64,000 nt of DNA from positions 9,114,001 through 9,178,000 of the forward strand of contig NZ_CP108070.1 of NCBI RefSeq assembly GCF_036178845.1, in the 5' to 3' direction. The first letter of the stretch is position 1. Each line of letters opens with the position of its first letter. Positions 1 through 8,151 of the stretch are shown piece by piece. The position numbers were made by a program, and so were the translations under genes. The notes below the pieces were generated by a model. That model searched no databases and had not been told where the DNA came from. It worked only from the letters and a program-made list of their open reading frames with translations. This DNA is from Streptomyces sp. NBC_00271 (GTDB lineage Bacteria; Actinomycetota; Actinomycetes; Streptomycetales; Streptomycetaceae).

Positions 1-1
1 C

Positions 2-1117
2 CTGCTCGCCCGTACCGCCGGACGGCGTGCTGAGCCCCGCCAGCCGCTGGGGCTGATCCTCGTCCCGACGCGTGAGCTGGCGCAGCAGGTGACCGACGCG
101 CTCACTCCGTACGCACGATCCGTCAGACTGCGGCTGGCCACGGTGGTGGGTGGGATGTCGATCGGCAAGCAAGCCGGCGCGCTGCGAGGCGGAGCGGAGA
201 TCGTCGTCGCGACCCCTGGCCGGCTCAAGGACCTCATCGACCGTGGCGACTGCCGGCTGAACCAGGTGGGCGTCACGGTTCTGGACGAGGCCGACCAGAT
301 GGCTGACATGGGTTTCATGCCGCAGGTCACCGCGCTGCTCGACCAGGTGCGTCCGGAGGGGCAGCGGATGCTGTTCTCCGCCACCTTGGACCGTAACGTC
401 GACCTGCTGGTGCGCCGCTATCTGACCGACCCTGTCGTGCATTCGGTCGATCCCTCGGCCGGTGCGGTCACGACGATGGAGCACCACGTCCTGCACGTCC
501 ACGGCGCCGACAAGCACGCCGCCACGACCGAGATCGCCGCTCGCGACGGTCGGGTGATCATGTTCCTGGACACCAAGCACGCCGTCGACCGGCTCACCCA
601 GGACCTGCTCAACAGCGGGGTACGGGCCGCCGCGCTGCACGGGGGCAAGTCGCAGCCGCAGCGCACCCGCACGCTGGCGCAGTTCAAGACGGGGCACGTC
701 AGCGTGCTGGTTGCGACCAACGTCGCGGCGCGCGGCATCCACGTCGACAACCTCGACCTCGTCGTCAACGTCGACCCGCCGTCCGACCACAAGGACTACC
801 TCCACCGCGGCGGACGTACCGCCCGCGCCGGCGAGTCCGGCAGCGTCGTCACCTTCGTCACACCGAACCAGCGCCGCGATATGGTCCGCCTCATGTCGGA
901 CGCCGGGATCCGGCCGCAGACCACCCAGATCCGCTCGGGCGACGAGGCCCTGAGCCGGATCACCGGCGCCCAGGCCCCCTCCGGCATCCCGGTCGTCATC
1001 ACCGCACCGGTGGTCGAACGCTCCAAGCGCAGCGCCTCCTCCCGAGGCCGACGCCGCCCCGCTTCGGCAACCCGGCGCGCGCCCGTACGAAAGTCCGTCT
1101 TCGACGCCGCGGCCTAG
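2..1117 (+). CDS. DEAD-box ATP-dependent RNA helicase (5' partial)
   Basis: ATP-dependent RNA helicase that unwinds structured RNA, usually linked to cold response or ribosome biogenesis. The frame is open to the window edge; the first visible motif is Ia (PTRELA, about residue 22 of the fragment), so motif I lies outside. Motif II is DEAD in VLDEADQM (about residue 95), motif III is SAT in LFSATLD, and motif VI is HRGGRTARAG. The C-terminus is a short basic tail rich in R and S. About 371 residues are visible. The next gene follows closely (CBS protein, strong Shine-Dalgarno), so co-transcription is likely. Cytoplasmic. Confidence 0.93.
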   Translation: MLARTAGRRAEPRQPLGLILVPTRELAQQVTDALTPYARSVRLRLATVVGGMSIGKQAGALRGGAEIVVATPGRLKDLIDRGDCRLNQVGVTVLDEADQMADMGFMPQVTALLDQVRPEGQRMLFSATLDRNVDLLVRRYLTDPVVHSVDPSAGAVTTMEHHVLHVHGADKHAATTEIAARDGRVIMFLDTKHAVDRLTQDLLNSGVRAAALHGGKSQPQRTRTLAQFKTGHVSVLVATNVAARGIHVDNLDLVVNVDPPSDHKDYLHRGGRTARAGESGSVVTFVTPNQRRDMVRLMSDAGIRPQTTQIRSGDEALSRITGAQAPSGIPVVITAPVVERSKRSASSRGRRRPASATRRAPVRKSVFDAAA

Positions 1118-1162
1118 ACCTTCGTGATCAGGAAGCTGACCCATCTCTGCAGGAGGCACCTT

Positions 1163-1567
1163 TTGACGCTGGTTCAGATGCAGCCCCGCCCGGCGATCGC
1201 CAGCCACGTGCGCGGGACGGTGGCTGAGGTCGTGGACGCGGCCGGACCGCAGGTCTGTGACGACATGAGCGTCGAGGTGGCGCTGTCCGTCATGGCCGCC
1301 GCCCGCACGGGCCGACTGGTCGTCTGCGACCAGGACGGCCAGTGCACCGGACTAGTCACCCAGATTGAACTCACCGCGGTCCGCGACAGCTCCGCCTACA
1401 CGGACCGCGTCCGCCTGCGCGACATCCTCGGCGACCACAGGTCGTTCACCTCACCCGTGACCACGATGGCCGAAGCCGAGCACGCGATGCGCTCCCGCCG
1501 GCTCGGTGCCCTGCCGGTGGTCGACGGGCAAGGCAGCGCCCTGGGCGTCCTCGCCCTCTCCCGTTGA
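1163..1567 (+). CDS. CBS-domain pair protein
   Basis: Small soluble protein (134 aa) made almost entirely of two CBS repeats (about residues 20-75 and 80-132), a module that binds adenosyl ligands and senses energy state. I start at TTG 1163 because AGGAGG at 1151-1156 sits 6 nt upstream; an ATC-type start 39 nt upstream has no ribosome binding site. The second repeat ends with the typical LGALPVVDGQGSALGVL pattern. It directly follows the RNA helicase and precedes a small conserved protein on the same strand, so the three are probably one operon. The ligand and partner are not visible from sequence. Confidence 0.8.
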   Translation: MTLVQMQPRPAIASHVRGTVAEVVDAAGPQVCDDMSVEVALSVMAAARTGRLVVCDQDGQCTGLVTQIELTAVRDSSAYTDRVRLRDILGDHRSFTSPVTTMAEAEHAMRSRRLGALPVVDGQGSALGVLALSR

Positions 1568-1616
1568 ACCGCCTCACCCTGGGCGGACCGTTCTCTCCTT
1601 CTCGTTGTGAGGCCAC

Positions 1617-1925
1617 ATGCGCTGCGTCATTGCCCGCTTCCCCTTCGAGCTCACCAAGAACGGCGTGCTGGAATCGATGAAGGGCATCAAGCCCGAACCC
1701 GGCACCGGCGAATCCGTGATCATCGGCCGCCGCCACTACCCCGTCAAGCAAGTCGGCCAGGTCATCACCCGCCAGGACCGCCGTGACTTCAGCGCCGCCG
1801 AAGTCCTCCGGGCCATGACTCAGCTCGGCTTCACCTGCCGCACCCTCCCCACGGCCGCACCCGTACGCATCCTCAGCTCGCTCCAGCAAGCTTCCGCGAT
1901 GCTCGGTACTCCCGTGTCCGTCTGA
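1617..1925 (+). CDS. Small conserved Streptomyces protein (SCO5918-like)
   Basis: A 102-aa soluble protein with no signal peptide or membrane segment. The N-terminal half (RFPFELTKNGVLESMKG, then IIGRRHYPVKQVGQVI) is, from memory, that of the SCO5918 family found beside DEAD-box helicase genes in streptomycetes; I cannot verify this by search. A Shine-Dalgarno-like GTGAGG lies just upstream of ATG 1617. Function unknown. It closes the helicase-CBS run and is followed by a strong hairpin terminator. Confidence 0.75.
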   Translation: MRCVIARFPFELTKNGVLESMKGIKPEPGTGESVIIGRRHYPVKQVGQVITRQDRRDFSAAEVLRAMTQLGFTCRTLPTAAPVRILSSLQQASAMLGTPVSV

Positions 1926-1959
1926 CCGACGGGACAGGCAACGAGCCGACGCCTGAACA

Positions 1960-2003
1960 GCAGTGTGGGCCCGACCGGCGAGCGCCGGTCGGGCCCACAC
2001 TGC
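1960..2003. terminator. 21-bp perfect inverted repeat, bidirectional terminator
   Basis: Perfect 21-bp inverted repeat (1960-1980 and 1983-2003) with almost no spacer, placed between the plus-strand operon ending at 1925 and the minus-strand gene ending at 2032. There is no U-tract, which is usual in Streptomyces. Convergent position and symmetry argue for termination from both sides. Confidence 0.8.
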
Positions 2004-2031
2004 TTGCGACGGGGTTCCGTCGCAGTGTCGC

Positions 2032-2391
2032 TCAGTGGTCGGAATAGCTGAAGTCGCCCATGGTCCAGGCGCTGACGTCGTCGATCGCCACACGGTACAT
2101 CCCGCCTGTCTCCGGGATGCCGACCGTGCCCTGCAGGATCCGGGCGACGTGGAAGTGAAGATGAGTGGGCGGCCCGTTCTTCTTCGCGGGGGTGTCGAAG
2201 GCGGCGGAGAATTCTCCCAAGCGGGCGGAATCTGTCAGCACATCCGACACCCTCTGCCTCCACACTGCTTCGGGAGCCAGCCGACCGGTGATGACAGCGC
2301 CACCGGTGACCACGGTCAGGGACATCTGGTTGCTCTGCCCGGACTCCACCAGGGCGGCGACGTCAACGAGCAGCTCGTCAGGCTTCGACAT
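2032..2391 (-). CDS. Hypothetical protein, possibly GvpU-like
   Basis: A 119-aa acidic soluble protein. It has an alternating beta-rich centre (MSLTVVTGGAVITGRL), a conserved-looking THLHFHVARIL stretch around residue 75, and ends MGDFSYSDH. The pattern recalls proteins annotated as gas vesicle accessory protein GvpU, but no other gvp gene lies in the window, so I treat that only as a possibility. It converges on the terminator at 1960-2003 and stands alone; the upstream neighbour is a broken ATPase gene on the same strand. Confidence 0.6.
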   Translation of the reverse strand: MSKPDELLVDVAALVESGQSNQMSLTVVTGGAVITGRLAPEAVWRQRVSDVLTDSARLGEFSAAFDTPAKKNGPPTHLHFHVARILQGTVGIPETGGMYRVAIDDVSAWTMGDFSYSDH

Positions 2392-2424
2392 GGGGCAGAT
2401 TATATTTACCGGCCATCCGAGTGC

Positions 2425-2860
2425 TCAGCGGTGGCGCCACCGGGCAAGACGGGCGCTCACGGTCTTGCCGCCGGAGGCCCGGCGGGTGACCGCGGTGGCG
2501 CGGGCGCGGCGGTTGACCATGGGCCAACCGAAGCCCCCTGCGCCGCCGTTCAGGTCAGTGGTGCTCATGCGCGGCGCATGCCGACTGGGGTCGTGGACGG
2601 CCACCTCGATGGTGTCGGGGTGCGCAGTCAGTTCCCATGTGCAGCGGCCCCGGGCCGTGGCGCAGGGCGTTGGTGACGAGCTAGGACACGACCAGGACCA
2701 CGGTGTCCGCCGCGTCAGGGGCCACGGCCGGCTGTCGCAGGCATTCGAGGAAGGCCCGTGCCGTATCGCGTGCGTCGGCAACGGCTGTCGTGGAACGGAC
2801 GGTTGTGGCGTTGACGGCCATCATGTTCATCAGGGTCACCCTGGTCTCTGGATCGTCCAT
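2425..2860 (-). pseudogene. RsbW-like ATP-binding anti-sigma factor, broken
   Basis: Reading from ATG 2860 gives the N-terminus usual for Streptomyces RsbW-type kinases (AVADARDTARAFLECL, then VVLVVS). The N-box Glu codon is replaced by a TAG stop (complement of 2681-2683), after which LVTNALRHGPG continues in the same frame. A second lesion, a frameshift at about 2640-2670, moves the rest (AHPDTIEVAVHDPSRHAPR, GGFGWPMVN, GGKTVSARL) into another frame. An intact relative at 8738-9157 makes the homology easy to follow. Two independent lesions show a dead gene, not a sequencing slip. Confidence 0.8.
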
Positions 2861-3450
2861 GCCCGGCCTTGCCTACCCGATCTCTTGCCTCGTCCCGCCA
2901 CCCGCCAAGGCACTGCCGTGCGTCCGCGTCACGCCTGTGTCACGGTGCCGGCCCACGGCCTGCTCGAGTCGGGGCCCCGCGCCGGTTCGAGCAGGCGGCC
3001 CATCCGAGGCGGACGCCACCGGTCGGGCGAGCACGGCCAGCCGGGCGAGGGCGCAGAGAGTTACCGCGGGCCGATGAAGTAGATCCTCTCGAGGCGCTGA
3101 CGCGGCAGCAGGAACGGCAGTCTGCGGATTGCGGCACCGGCACCGGCGCGCATGGCTTCCACGAACTGCTGCTCCGTCGTGGGGCCGGGATCGTCAAGGC
3201 CGGCGCAGGCCCTCGTGCTACGCCCGTCCTCCGCCGGCCTGTCGGGGTGTCACGGCCGGAAATATGAGGTGCCCAGTGGTGGCCGGTACCCGCCGACGGT
3301 AGCCGCGGCGCAGTCGGCGGCGTCAGGGCAGCCCAACGGGCTGCCCGGCTGCGGGGCACTCCGAACGCCAGACCTGAGCTTCGGGCAGATCCGACCGCCC
3401 ATATAGACCGATCGAGGCGGATAGCTTCATCTCGGGGCACACGGAAATCT
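2861..3450. other. No convincing gene
   Basis: About 590 nt with open frames on both strands but no recognisable domain, no good ribosome binding site, and codon patterns that look like shadows. A minus-strand stretch near 3070-3190 is protein-like (QFVEAMRAGAGAAIRRL) but too short to call. Probably decayed DNA. Confidence 0.5.
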
Positions 3451-3518
3451 ATGTTTGCTGGAGTAGACATTGGGTGGTGGTGTGGCTATGGTTTCTCTCG
3501 TAGCCGAGATCGAGCGAG

Positions 3519-3543
3519 GCCCGGCAGAGATGAACTGCCGGGC
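3519..3543 (+). promoter_or_regulatory. Stem-loop near 5' end of merR leader
   Basis: Perfect 9-bp inverted repeat GCCCGGCAG (3519-3527) and CTGCCGGGC (3535-3543) with a 7-nt loop. It lies at the start of a roughly 650-nt non-coding stretch that runs to the MerR gene at 4192. A possible promoter (TATGGT near 3486) lies just upstream. Inferred to be part of a long 5' leader. Confidence 0.4.
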
Positions 3544-3585
3544 AGCAGTACACGTAGTTGCAGTTCGCAGGACGGTGCGGTGGTG

Positions 3586-3837
3586 GAGTTCCGAAGCCAG
3601 GGTTGTCGCAGGACGGCGACGGGGCTGACGACCGGACCGGGTGGCCCGCAGTGATCAGGGGCCGCCGTGAGCAGGACCGCAGTTCACGCAGTAGCAGTTC
3701 CGTAAGTGCAGTTCGCAGTACCAGCAGTGCGGTTGTCAGTGGTTCCTCGGTAAAGGCGTCGGCTGCGGGCGCGCGTGCCGGGAGGTTCGGCAGTGGGGTT
3801 CTAAGCCAGAGCAGATGCAGGACCGGCGACGGGGCTG
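3586..3837 (+). repeat. Imperfect 42-nt direct repeat in leader
   Basis: The segments 3586-3627 and 3796-3837 share most positions, ending in the common run GGCGACGGGGCTG. The DNA between and after them is crowded with GCAGT/GCAGTTCGCAG words (3540-3910). No reading frame fits. It may form repeated RNA structures upstream of the MerR gene; this is inference from position. Confidence 0.5.
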
Positions 3838-4134
3838 GCTGCCGAAGAGTGGCGCTAGGCGAGGCCACCAGCAGTTCGCGGTATCAGCAGTGCAAGCAGT
3901 ACGCAGTCCCCGTTTGGTAAGTGATTGGTTCAGAGGGAAGAACGGAGGGCTTCAGCGCCATCAGGATCGCCCGGGCGGAAGGCTCGAGCCCGGGTACCGC
4001 AGGACATCGATAGGTAGGTGGTCTCCGGTCACGCATCCGCGATCCCCGCATTCCCCGTCCTCTCCCGGGTGGGCCTGCGGAACAAGTAGGCCGGCGCAGT
4101 ATCAGGGCCGGCAGATGGTGTAGCAGTTCCCTTC

Positions 4135-4166
4135 GGGGCCCTGGTGCCATATGGCACCAGGGCCCC
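4135..4166. promoter_or_regulatory. 32-bp perfect palindrome upstream of merR
   Basis: The arm GGGGCCCTGGTGCCAT (4135-4150) is followed immediately by its exact complement (4151-4166). It ends 25 nt before the ATG of the MerR-type gene. It could be an operator bound by that regulator, or an attenuator hairpin in its leader RNA. Confidence 0.6.
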
Positions 4167-4191
4167 TCCACGCGTTCCACAGTGAGGTGCA

Positions 4192-4530
4192 ATGACAGCA
4201 GACGATTCCTTCGGCCGTCTCGATGACGACGACTACCCCGCCTATACCATGGGCCGGGCCGCCGAGATGCTCGGCACCACCCAGGGCTTCCTCCGCGCCA
4301 TCGGCGAAGCCCGCCTCATCACCCCGCTCCGCTCCGAGGGCGGCCATCGCCGCTACTCCCGCTACCAGCTGCGCATTGCGGCCCGCGCCCGGGAGCTCGT
4401 CGACCACGGGACCCCCATCGAGGCCGCCTGCCGCATCGTCATCCTCGAAGACCAGCTTGAGGAAGCCCAGCGCATCAACGCCGAATACCGCCGCGCCGCC
4501 GAATCGGCGAATCCAACAGCCGCGTCCTGA
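4192..4530 (+). CDS. MerR-type helix-turn-helix regulator
   Basis: A 112-aa DNA-binding protein. Residues about 20-75 carry the MerR winged-helix signature: YTMGRAAEMLGTT (helix-turn-helix), AIGEARLITPLRSEGGHRRY (wing), then YQLRIAARARELVDHGTPIEAACRIV. A C-terminal helix (EDQLEEAQRINAEYRR) is long enough for dimer contact, but there is no effector domain, so this is a minimal MerR/BldC-like form. GTGAGGTG upstream of ATG 4192 is the ribosome binding site. A 32-bp palindrome just upstream suggests autoregulation or leader control. Confidence 0.85.
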   Translation: MTADDSFGRLDDDDYPAYTMGRAAEMLGTTQGFLRAIGEARLITPLRSEGGHRRYSRYQLRIAARARELVDHGTPIEAACRIVILEDQLEEAQRINAEYRRAAESANPTAAS

Positions 4531-4622
4531 GACGGCTGGGACTACGGCTTTCCCGGCAGCTTCGCCGCTGCCGCTCACGCATGCTGCCCGGCACGCAAAG
4601 CGCAGCTTGCAGGAGCAGACGT

Positions 4623-5530
4623 TCAGACGCTGGTCCAGGCGTCGAGGAAGGCCGTCCGTCCAGCCGGATCGTCCGACCCGTGGTCTGCGTGCAGGACGCG
4701 CCAGGCGGTGAGCTCGAGATCTCGCAGCCACAGTTCTCCGGTGACCTGTGTCTTGAGGTCGGGAAAATGGTCGGACTCGGCGAGGGCTTGACCGATCACC
4801 TCCCCGGCCGCGACGCGCTGGGGCAGGGTCACCTCATCGACGGCCGAGAGGATCTGTCGGGCCAGGGGTTCCTTCTCCTGCCAGGGAACGCAGCACCAGA
4901 GCCTTGATGTTGACGGGGAGCAGGTACGCAGTGCCCGAAGCCCCCACAGGTCCGACCAGAAGCGTTCTCCTGCCTTGGTGGGGGCAGGTAGCGCGGCCGG
5001 CAGTCCGAGGAGATGGCCGGTGGCCACATACCCATCGGAGTGGGCAGCTGCGACGACTGCGATGCCGGCGACGCGCTCCACATCGAGTTGGCCCGCTTCG
5101 AGATGCCGAGCCAGGCCCAATTGGTGTTCCAACTGGTGTGCGAGGGGGGCGGATACGTGGGGGCAGACCTCAGGAAGCATCGACGATCCTTGCGCGTAGG
5201 CAAGCAGAGAGGCCCGTTCGGGAGCCCTGATCGTTCCCATGACCAGCCGATCTACTCGGCCTCGGCAGGCCCGATTGGCGCCAGGATCAACGAGGTCGGA
5301 GTCCAAACGGTTGCGGAACACCATGCCGGCGACGCGGGCGTGGTGTTCGCGACCGGACTCCTAGAATGCCGTCGGGGTGTCGTCTTCCAGCATGACCCCA
5401 TGATCACCGGTGACGCCCAGGAGTCCGAGGGAGGACGAGAAGCTGTGTCCCGCGACGCCGCTGAAGCCAAACACGTCCACGCCGCCTCAGGGGGTGGAGA
5501 ACGCCGTGAAGAGGGGCTGCCCGTCGGATC
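4623..5530 (-). pseudogene. Degraded protein gene of unknown family
   Basis: Protein-like minus-strand sequence spread over frames. The longest piece (4623-5324) includes HLEAGQLDVERVAGIAVVAA and RQILSAVDEVTLPQRVAAGE, with a likely pair of compensating shifts near 4895-4925, where the alternative frame gives YLLPVNIKALVLRSL. Upstream in the same direction another frame reads VFGFSGVAGHSFSSSLGLLG and GDHGVMLEDDTPTAF, then a stop. I do not recognise the family. The upstream part overlaps the 5' side of the TrhA-like gene on the other strand. Confidence 0.45.
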
Positions 5531-5576
5531 ACAGGATGACGGGGCAGGGAAGAACGCTCACCCGGTCGCCGCTCTG

Positions 5577-6230
5577 GTGGAGCGGGCGGCCGACCTGGCG
5601 GAACCGATCAAGCCGAGGTTGCGTGGCTGGCTCCATGCCGCAATGGTCCCCGCCGCACTGATCGCAGGCATCGTGCTCGTCTGCCTGGCTCGCACCCCGC
5701 AGGCGGCCCTGGCCTGTGCCGTGTACTCGGTCACCGCCTGGCTGCTGTTCGCAACGAGCGCCGTCTACCACCGCGGCACCTGGGGGCCGCTCGGCGAGGC
5801 TCTTCTGCGACGTCTAGACCATGCCAACATCTTCCTCATCATCGCCGGCACCTGCACGCCCCTGGCCGTGCTCCTCCTCCGGCCGGACCAGCGGTCCGTG
5901 CTGCTGTGGATCGTGTGGGCGGGCGCATCGGCCGGCATCGCGTTCCGGGTCCTGTGGGTCGGAGCGCCGCGCTGGCTGTACACCCCGTGCTACCTGGCCC
6001 TGGGATGGGCACCGGTGCGCTACCTGCCCGACTTCCTGCACACCGGCGGAGCGGCCGTACTCACCCTGATCGTGGCCGGCGGTCTCCTCTACAGCGCGGG
6101 CGCGGTCGTCTACGCCCTCCAGCGCCCCGACCCCTCGCCCCGCTGGTTCGGCTTCCACGAGGTGTTCCACGCCCTGACCGTGGCGGCCTTCACCGCGCAC
6201 TACATCGCCATCTCCCTGGTCACCTACTGA
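5577..6230 (+). CDS. TrhA/hemolysin III (PAQR) family membrane protein
   Basis: Integral membrane protein with about seven hydrophobic segments. The first follows KPRLRGWLHAAMVP; SAVYHR and LDHANIFLIIAGTCTPL are the conserved Ser/His and Asp-His motifs, and WFGFHEVFHALTVAAFTAHY supplies the C-terminal HxxxH metal-site histidines. In bacteria the family acts in membrane-fluidity homeostasis. I favour GTG 5577 (217 aa, the usual length); GTG 5445 has a better GGGAGGA site but adds an uncharacteristic 44-residue tail. It stands alone between a decayed gene and a PRC-barrel protein. Confidence 0.88.
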   Translation: MERAADLAEPIKPRLRGWLHAAMVPAALIAGIVLVCLARTPQAALACAVYSVTAWLLFATSAVYHRGTWGPLGEALLRRLDHANIFLIIAGTCTPLAVLLLRPDQRSVLLWIVWAGASAGIAFRVLWVGAPRWLYTPCYLALGWAPVRYLPDFLHTGGAAVLTLIVAGGLLYSAGAVVYALQRPDPSPRWFGFHEVFHALTVAAFTAHYIAISLVTY

Positions 6231-6459
6231 CCGCGACAGGTGTTCCGGCCTGCGCCGTTCATCGCCCCCACGTTGGCGCGCGCTGGACCGCGACGGGCCG
6301 GGCGGTCTCCGAGGCATCGCGCCGCCCGTGAAGGTCGTCCGTCGTCCGGCCTGCAAGTTGGCTGCTCTCCAGGGTGTGACGCTCCGTAGGCAGGTAAGGA
6401 GGGAGGAGCGAGATAGTGACGACAGCGGTCTTCAGCTGACCTGCGACAGAGGGGGCCCC

Positions 6460-6816
6460 GTGTTCGAGGCGCAAGACATCAGGGAATGGCGAGGCCACGA
6501 CGTGGTCGACCACGAGCGGCACAAGATCGGCGTCCTGGAGGCGGTTTACGTCGACACGGCCACGGACCAGCCCGTGTTCGCGACGGTCACGGTCGGCCTG
6601 CCGACCCGGCACCGGCTGGTGTTCGTCCCCCTGGGCGACGCGACGGTCGGTCCCGGTTATCTGAAGGTCGCCTACGACAGGAAGCAGGTAAAGGAAGCGC
6701 CCTCGATCGGCACGGATGGCGAACTGCTCGCGGAGGACGAGAAGACGGTCTTCGCGCACTACGAGCTCGCCTACCGCATGGGTGAGGGTGGCGAACGTCG
6801 CCTCGCCCGCCGCTGA
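6460..6816 (+). CDS. PRC-barrel domain protein
   Basis: A 118-aa soluble protein starting at GTG 6460 behind a purine-rich AGAGGGGG. Residues about 5-75 form the PRC barrel (REWRGHDVVDHERHKIGVLE, then VFATVTVGLPTRHRLVFVPLG). The tail reads KQVKEAPSIGTDGEL and EDEKTVFAHYELAYR, a pattern common in Streptomyces PRC-barrel proteins of unknown role. A tiny membrane protein follows 37 nt downstream, probably in the same transcript. Confidence 0.85.
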   Translation: MFEAQDIREWRGHDVVDHERHKIGVLEAVYVDTATDQPVFATVTVGLPTRHRLVFVPLGDATVGPGYLKVAYDRKQVKEAPSIGTDGELLAEDEKTVFAHYELAYRMGEGGERRLARR

Positions 6817-6853
6817 TGCCCCCAACAACGTCTCCCACCATGAGGTGACACCA

Positions 6854-7021
6854 ATGGCTCTCTTCCTCTTGCTGATCATTGTGGCCATCGTGCTCGGCAT
6901 CATCGGTGTGGTCGCGAAGGGCCTGTTCTATCTGTTGGTCATCGGCGTGGTGGTTCTGGTCGCCGACTTCGTCCTCCTCGGCCTGCGCCTGGGCAGCCGC
7001 CGCAGGCACCTTCCCCGGTGA
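6854..7021 (+). CDS. Small hydrophobic membrane protein
   Basis: A 55-aa protein, almost wholly hydrophobic: two membrane segments (LFLLLIIVAIVLGIIGVVA and LFYLLVIGVVVLVADFVLLG) and a short basic tail SRRRHLPR. The ribosome binding site TGAGGTGA precedes ATG 6854. Such short hydrophobic proteins are common near stress genes in streptomycetes; function unknown. It is the last intact gene before a run of broken partner-switch genes. Confidence 0.75.
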   Translation: MALFLLLIIVAIVLGIIGVVAKGLFYLLVIGVVVLVADFVLLGLRLGSRRRHLPR

Positions 7022-7084
7022 CGCGGTCAGCCGGGCAAGCGTCCCCCCCGGCCGCCGGCCCGGGGACCGGACGTAGCGGAGTGT

Positions 7085-7706
7085 CAGAGGCGTCGGTGAG
7101 GTCGGCGCCGTGTCGGCGTCCCGCTCGGAGTGGCCGACGCCGTGCCAGCCCAGGCACATGACGGTCGCGTCGTCCTCCAGGTGGTCGTGGTTGGCGTCGA
7201 CGACCGCCGCGATCAGAGTGCGGGCGGCCTCGCGGGGATGTAGCGCGCGGGTGCGCACGATCAAGGCTGTTGGCGTTGCGCTCCAGCATGCCGTCGGTCA
7301 GCATCACCAGCCGGTCGCCCGGCTGCAGGTCCAGCGGCTGGACCCGGTCGGTGTGGGGGACCTGGAAGCCGAACGGCAAATCGGCTTTTGGAACGATCTC
7401 CCGCACTGTAGACGCTCTGGGGGACGTCGCCGTAGGCGTGCCACCAGCCCTGCTGTCGGATTCCTTGGCCATCTGCAGCAGAGTGTCGATTACCTGCTGG
7501 TCCGTCACTCCGTACAGCGCGCACAGGTCGCGCACGTCGCGGGAGCTGACGGCGCGGTTGCCGTTCTCCAGGTGGCTGATCTTTGGCTGGGAGACCATGA
7601 GCCGCTCGGCCACTTCTGTGCTCTTCAGCCCACCGGCCGTGCCTAGCCGGCGGAGCTCGGCCCCCAGGCGGCGCCTCCTGACGGTGGGGTTGCTGTTCGC
7701 CGCCAC
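7085..7706 (-). pseudogene. Chimera: HTH regulator N-terminus joined to SpoIIE phosphatase C-terminus
   Basis: From GTG 7706 the first ~88 residues are an XRE helix-turn-helix domain of the DUF5753 type (STEVAERLMVSQPKISHLEN). The usual continuation GQQGWWHAYGDVPQSVYS is present but one frame off, after what looks like a single-base loss. At about 7405 the sequence switches to the C-terminal part of a SpoIIE/PP2C phosphatase (DLPFGFQVPH, DLQPGDRLVMLTDGMLERNA). A further shift at about 7262 puts the end (IVRTRALHPREAARTLIAAV, NHDHLEDDATVMCLGWHG) in a third frame. Two gene families are therefore fused by deletion. The exact 3' end is unclear because no stop follows soon. Confidence 0.8.
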
Positions 7707-8151
7707 GAGCGGTGTACCTCCAGCTCCAAGTCATCGTGTCGGCCTGCAGATTGTCATGGGACAAGACCTGTTGATCGTGTGCCGTGCCGTCATGTCGTGG
7801 GGCAGCCGAAACGGAATCTGCCCTTGTAATTTGCCTCCCGGAAGGAACCGCCCGGCGTTTCACCGCGAGGGATCGAAAACAGGACTGAGAGGTTGTCCTC
7901 CCCGTCCAGGAGTGGTTCGTCGTGCCGTCGTCGGTGCGGCGCAGGTGGTACTCGTCCCTGGTGACGACTTGGAGGGATCGGGGAGGCCGTGCCCTCCTCC
8001 CGCAGTCTCCATGTGATCTTCGCTTCACTCTGAGAGTGTTTGGTGTTCCGGTCGCGGGCAGGCGTATGGACAACTCCCGCCCAGGAGCTGGACGCGGCGG
8101 TTGAGCGGCGCTCGTCTCATCAGGGTGTCCCGGACCGGCACGGGTAGGGGG
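7707..8151. other. Intergenic, nothing recognised
   Basis: About 445 nt without a supported gene on either strand. It includes the upstream region of the HTH/SpoIIE chimera (GGAGCTGGAGG near 7717-7727 on the minus strand). Confidence 0.5.

Noticed and set aside
2940..3470. 176-aa minus-strand frame
   Set aside because: Ser/Arg/Pro-rich, no ribosome binding site, no domain.
3540..3930. CRISPR-like array suggested by repeated GCAGT words
   Set aside because: The repeats are short, irregularly spaced and imperfect, with no uniform spacers or cas genes nearby.
5013..5576. N-terminal extension of the TrhA-like frame
   Set aside because: The added residues show no membrane or family pattern and overlap protein-like sequence on the opposite strand; the family length fits a start at 5577.
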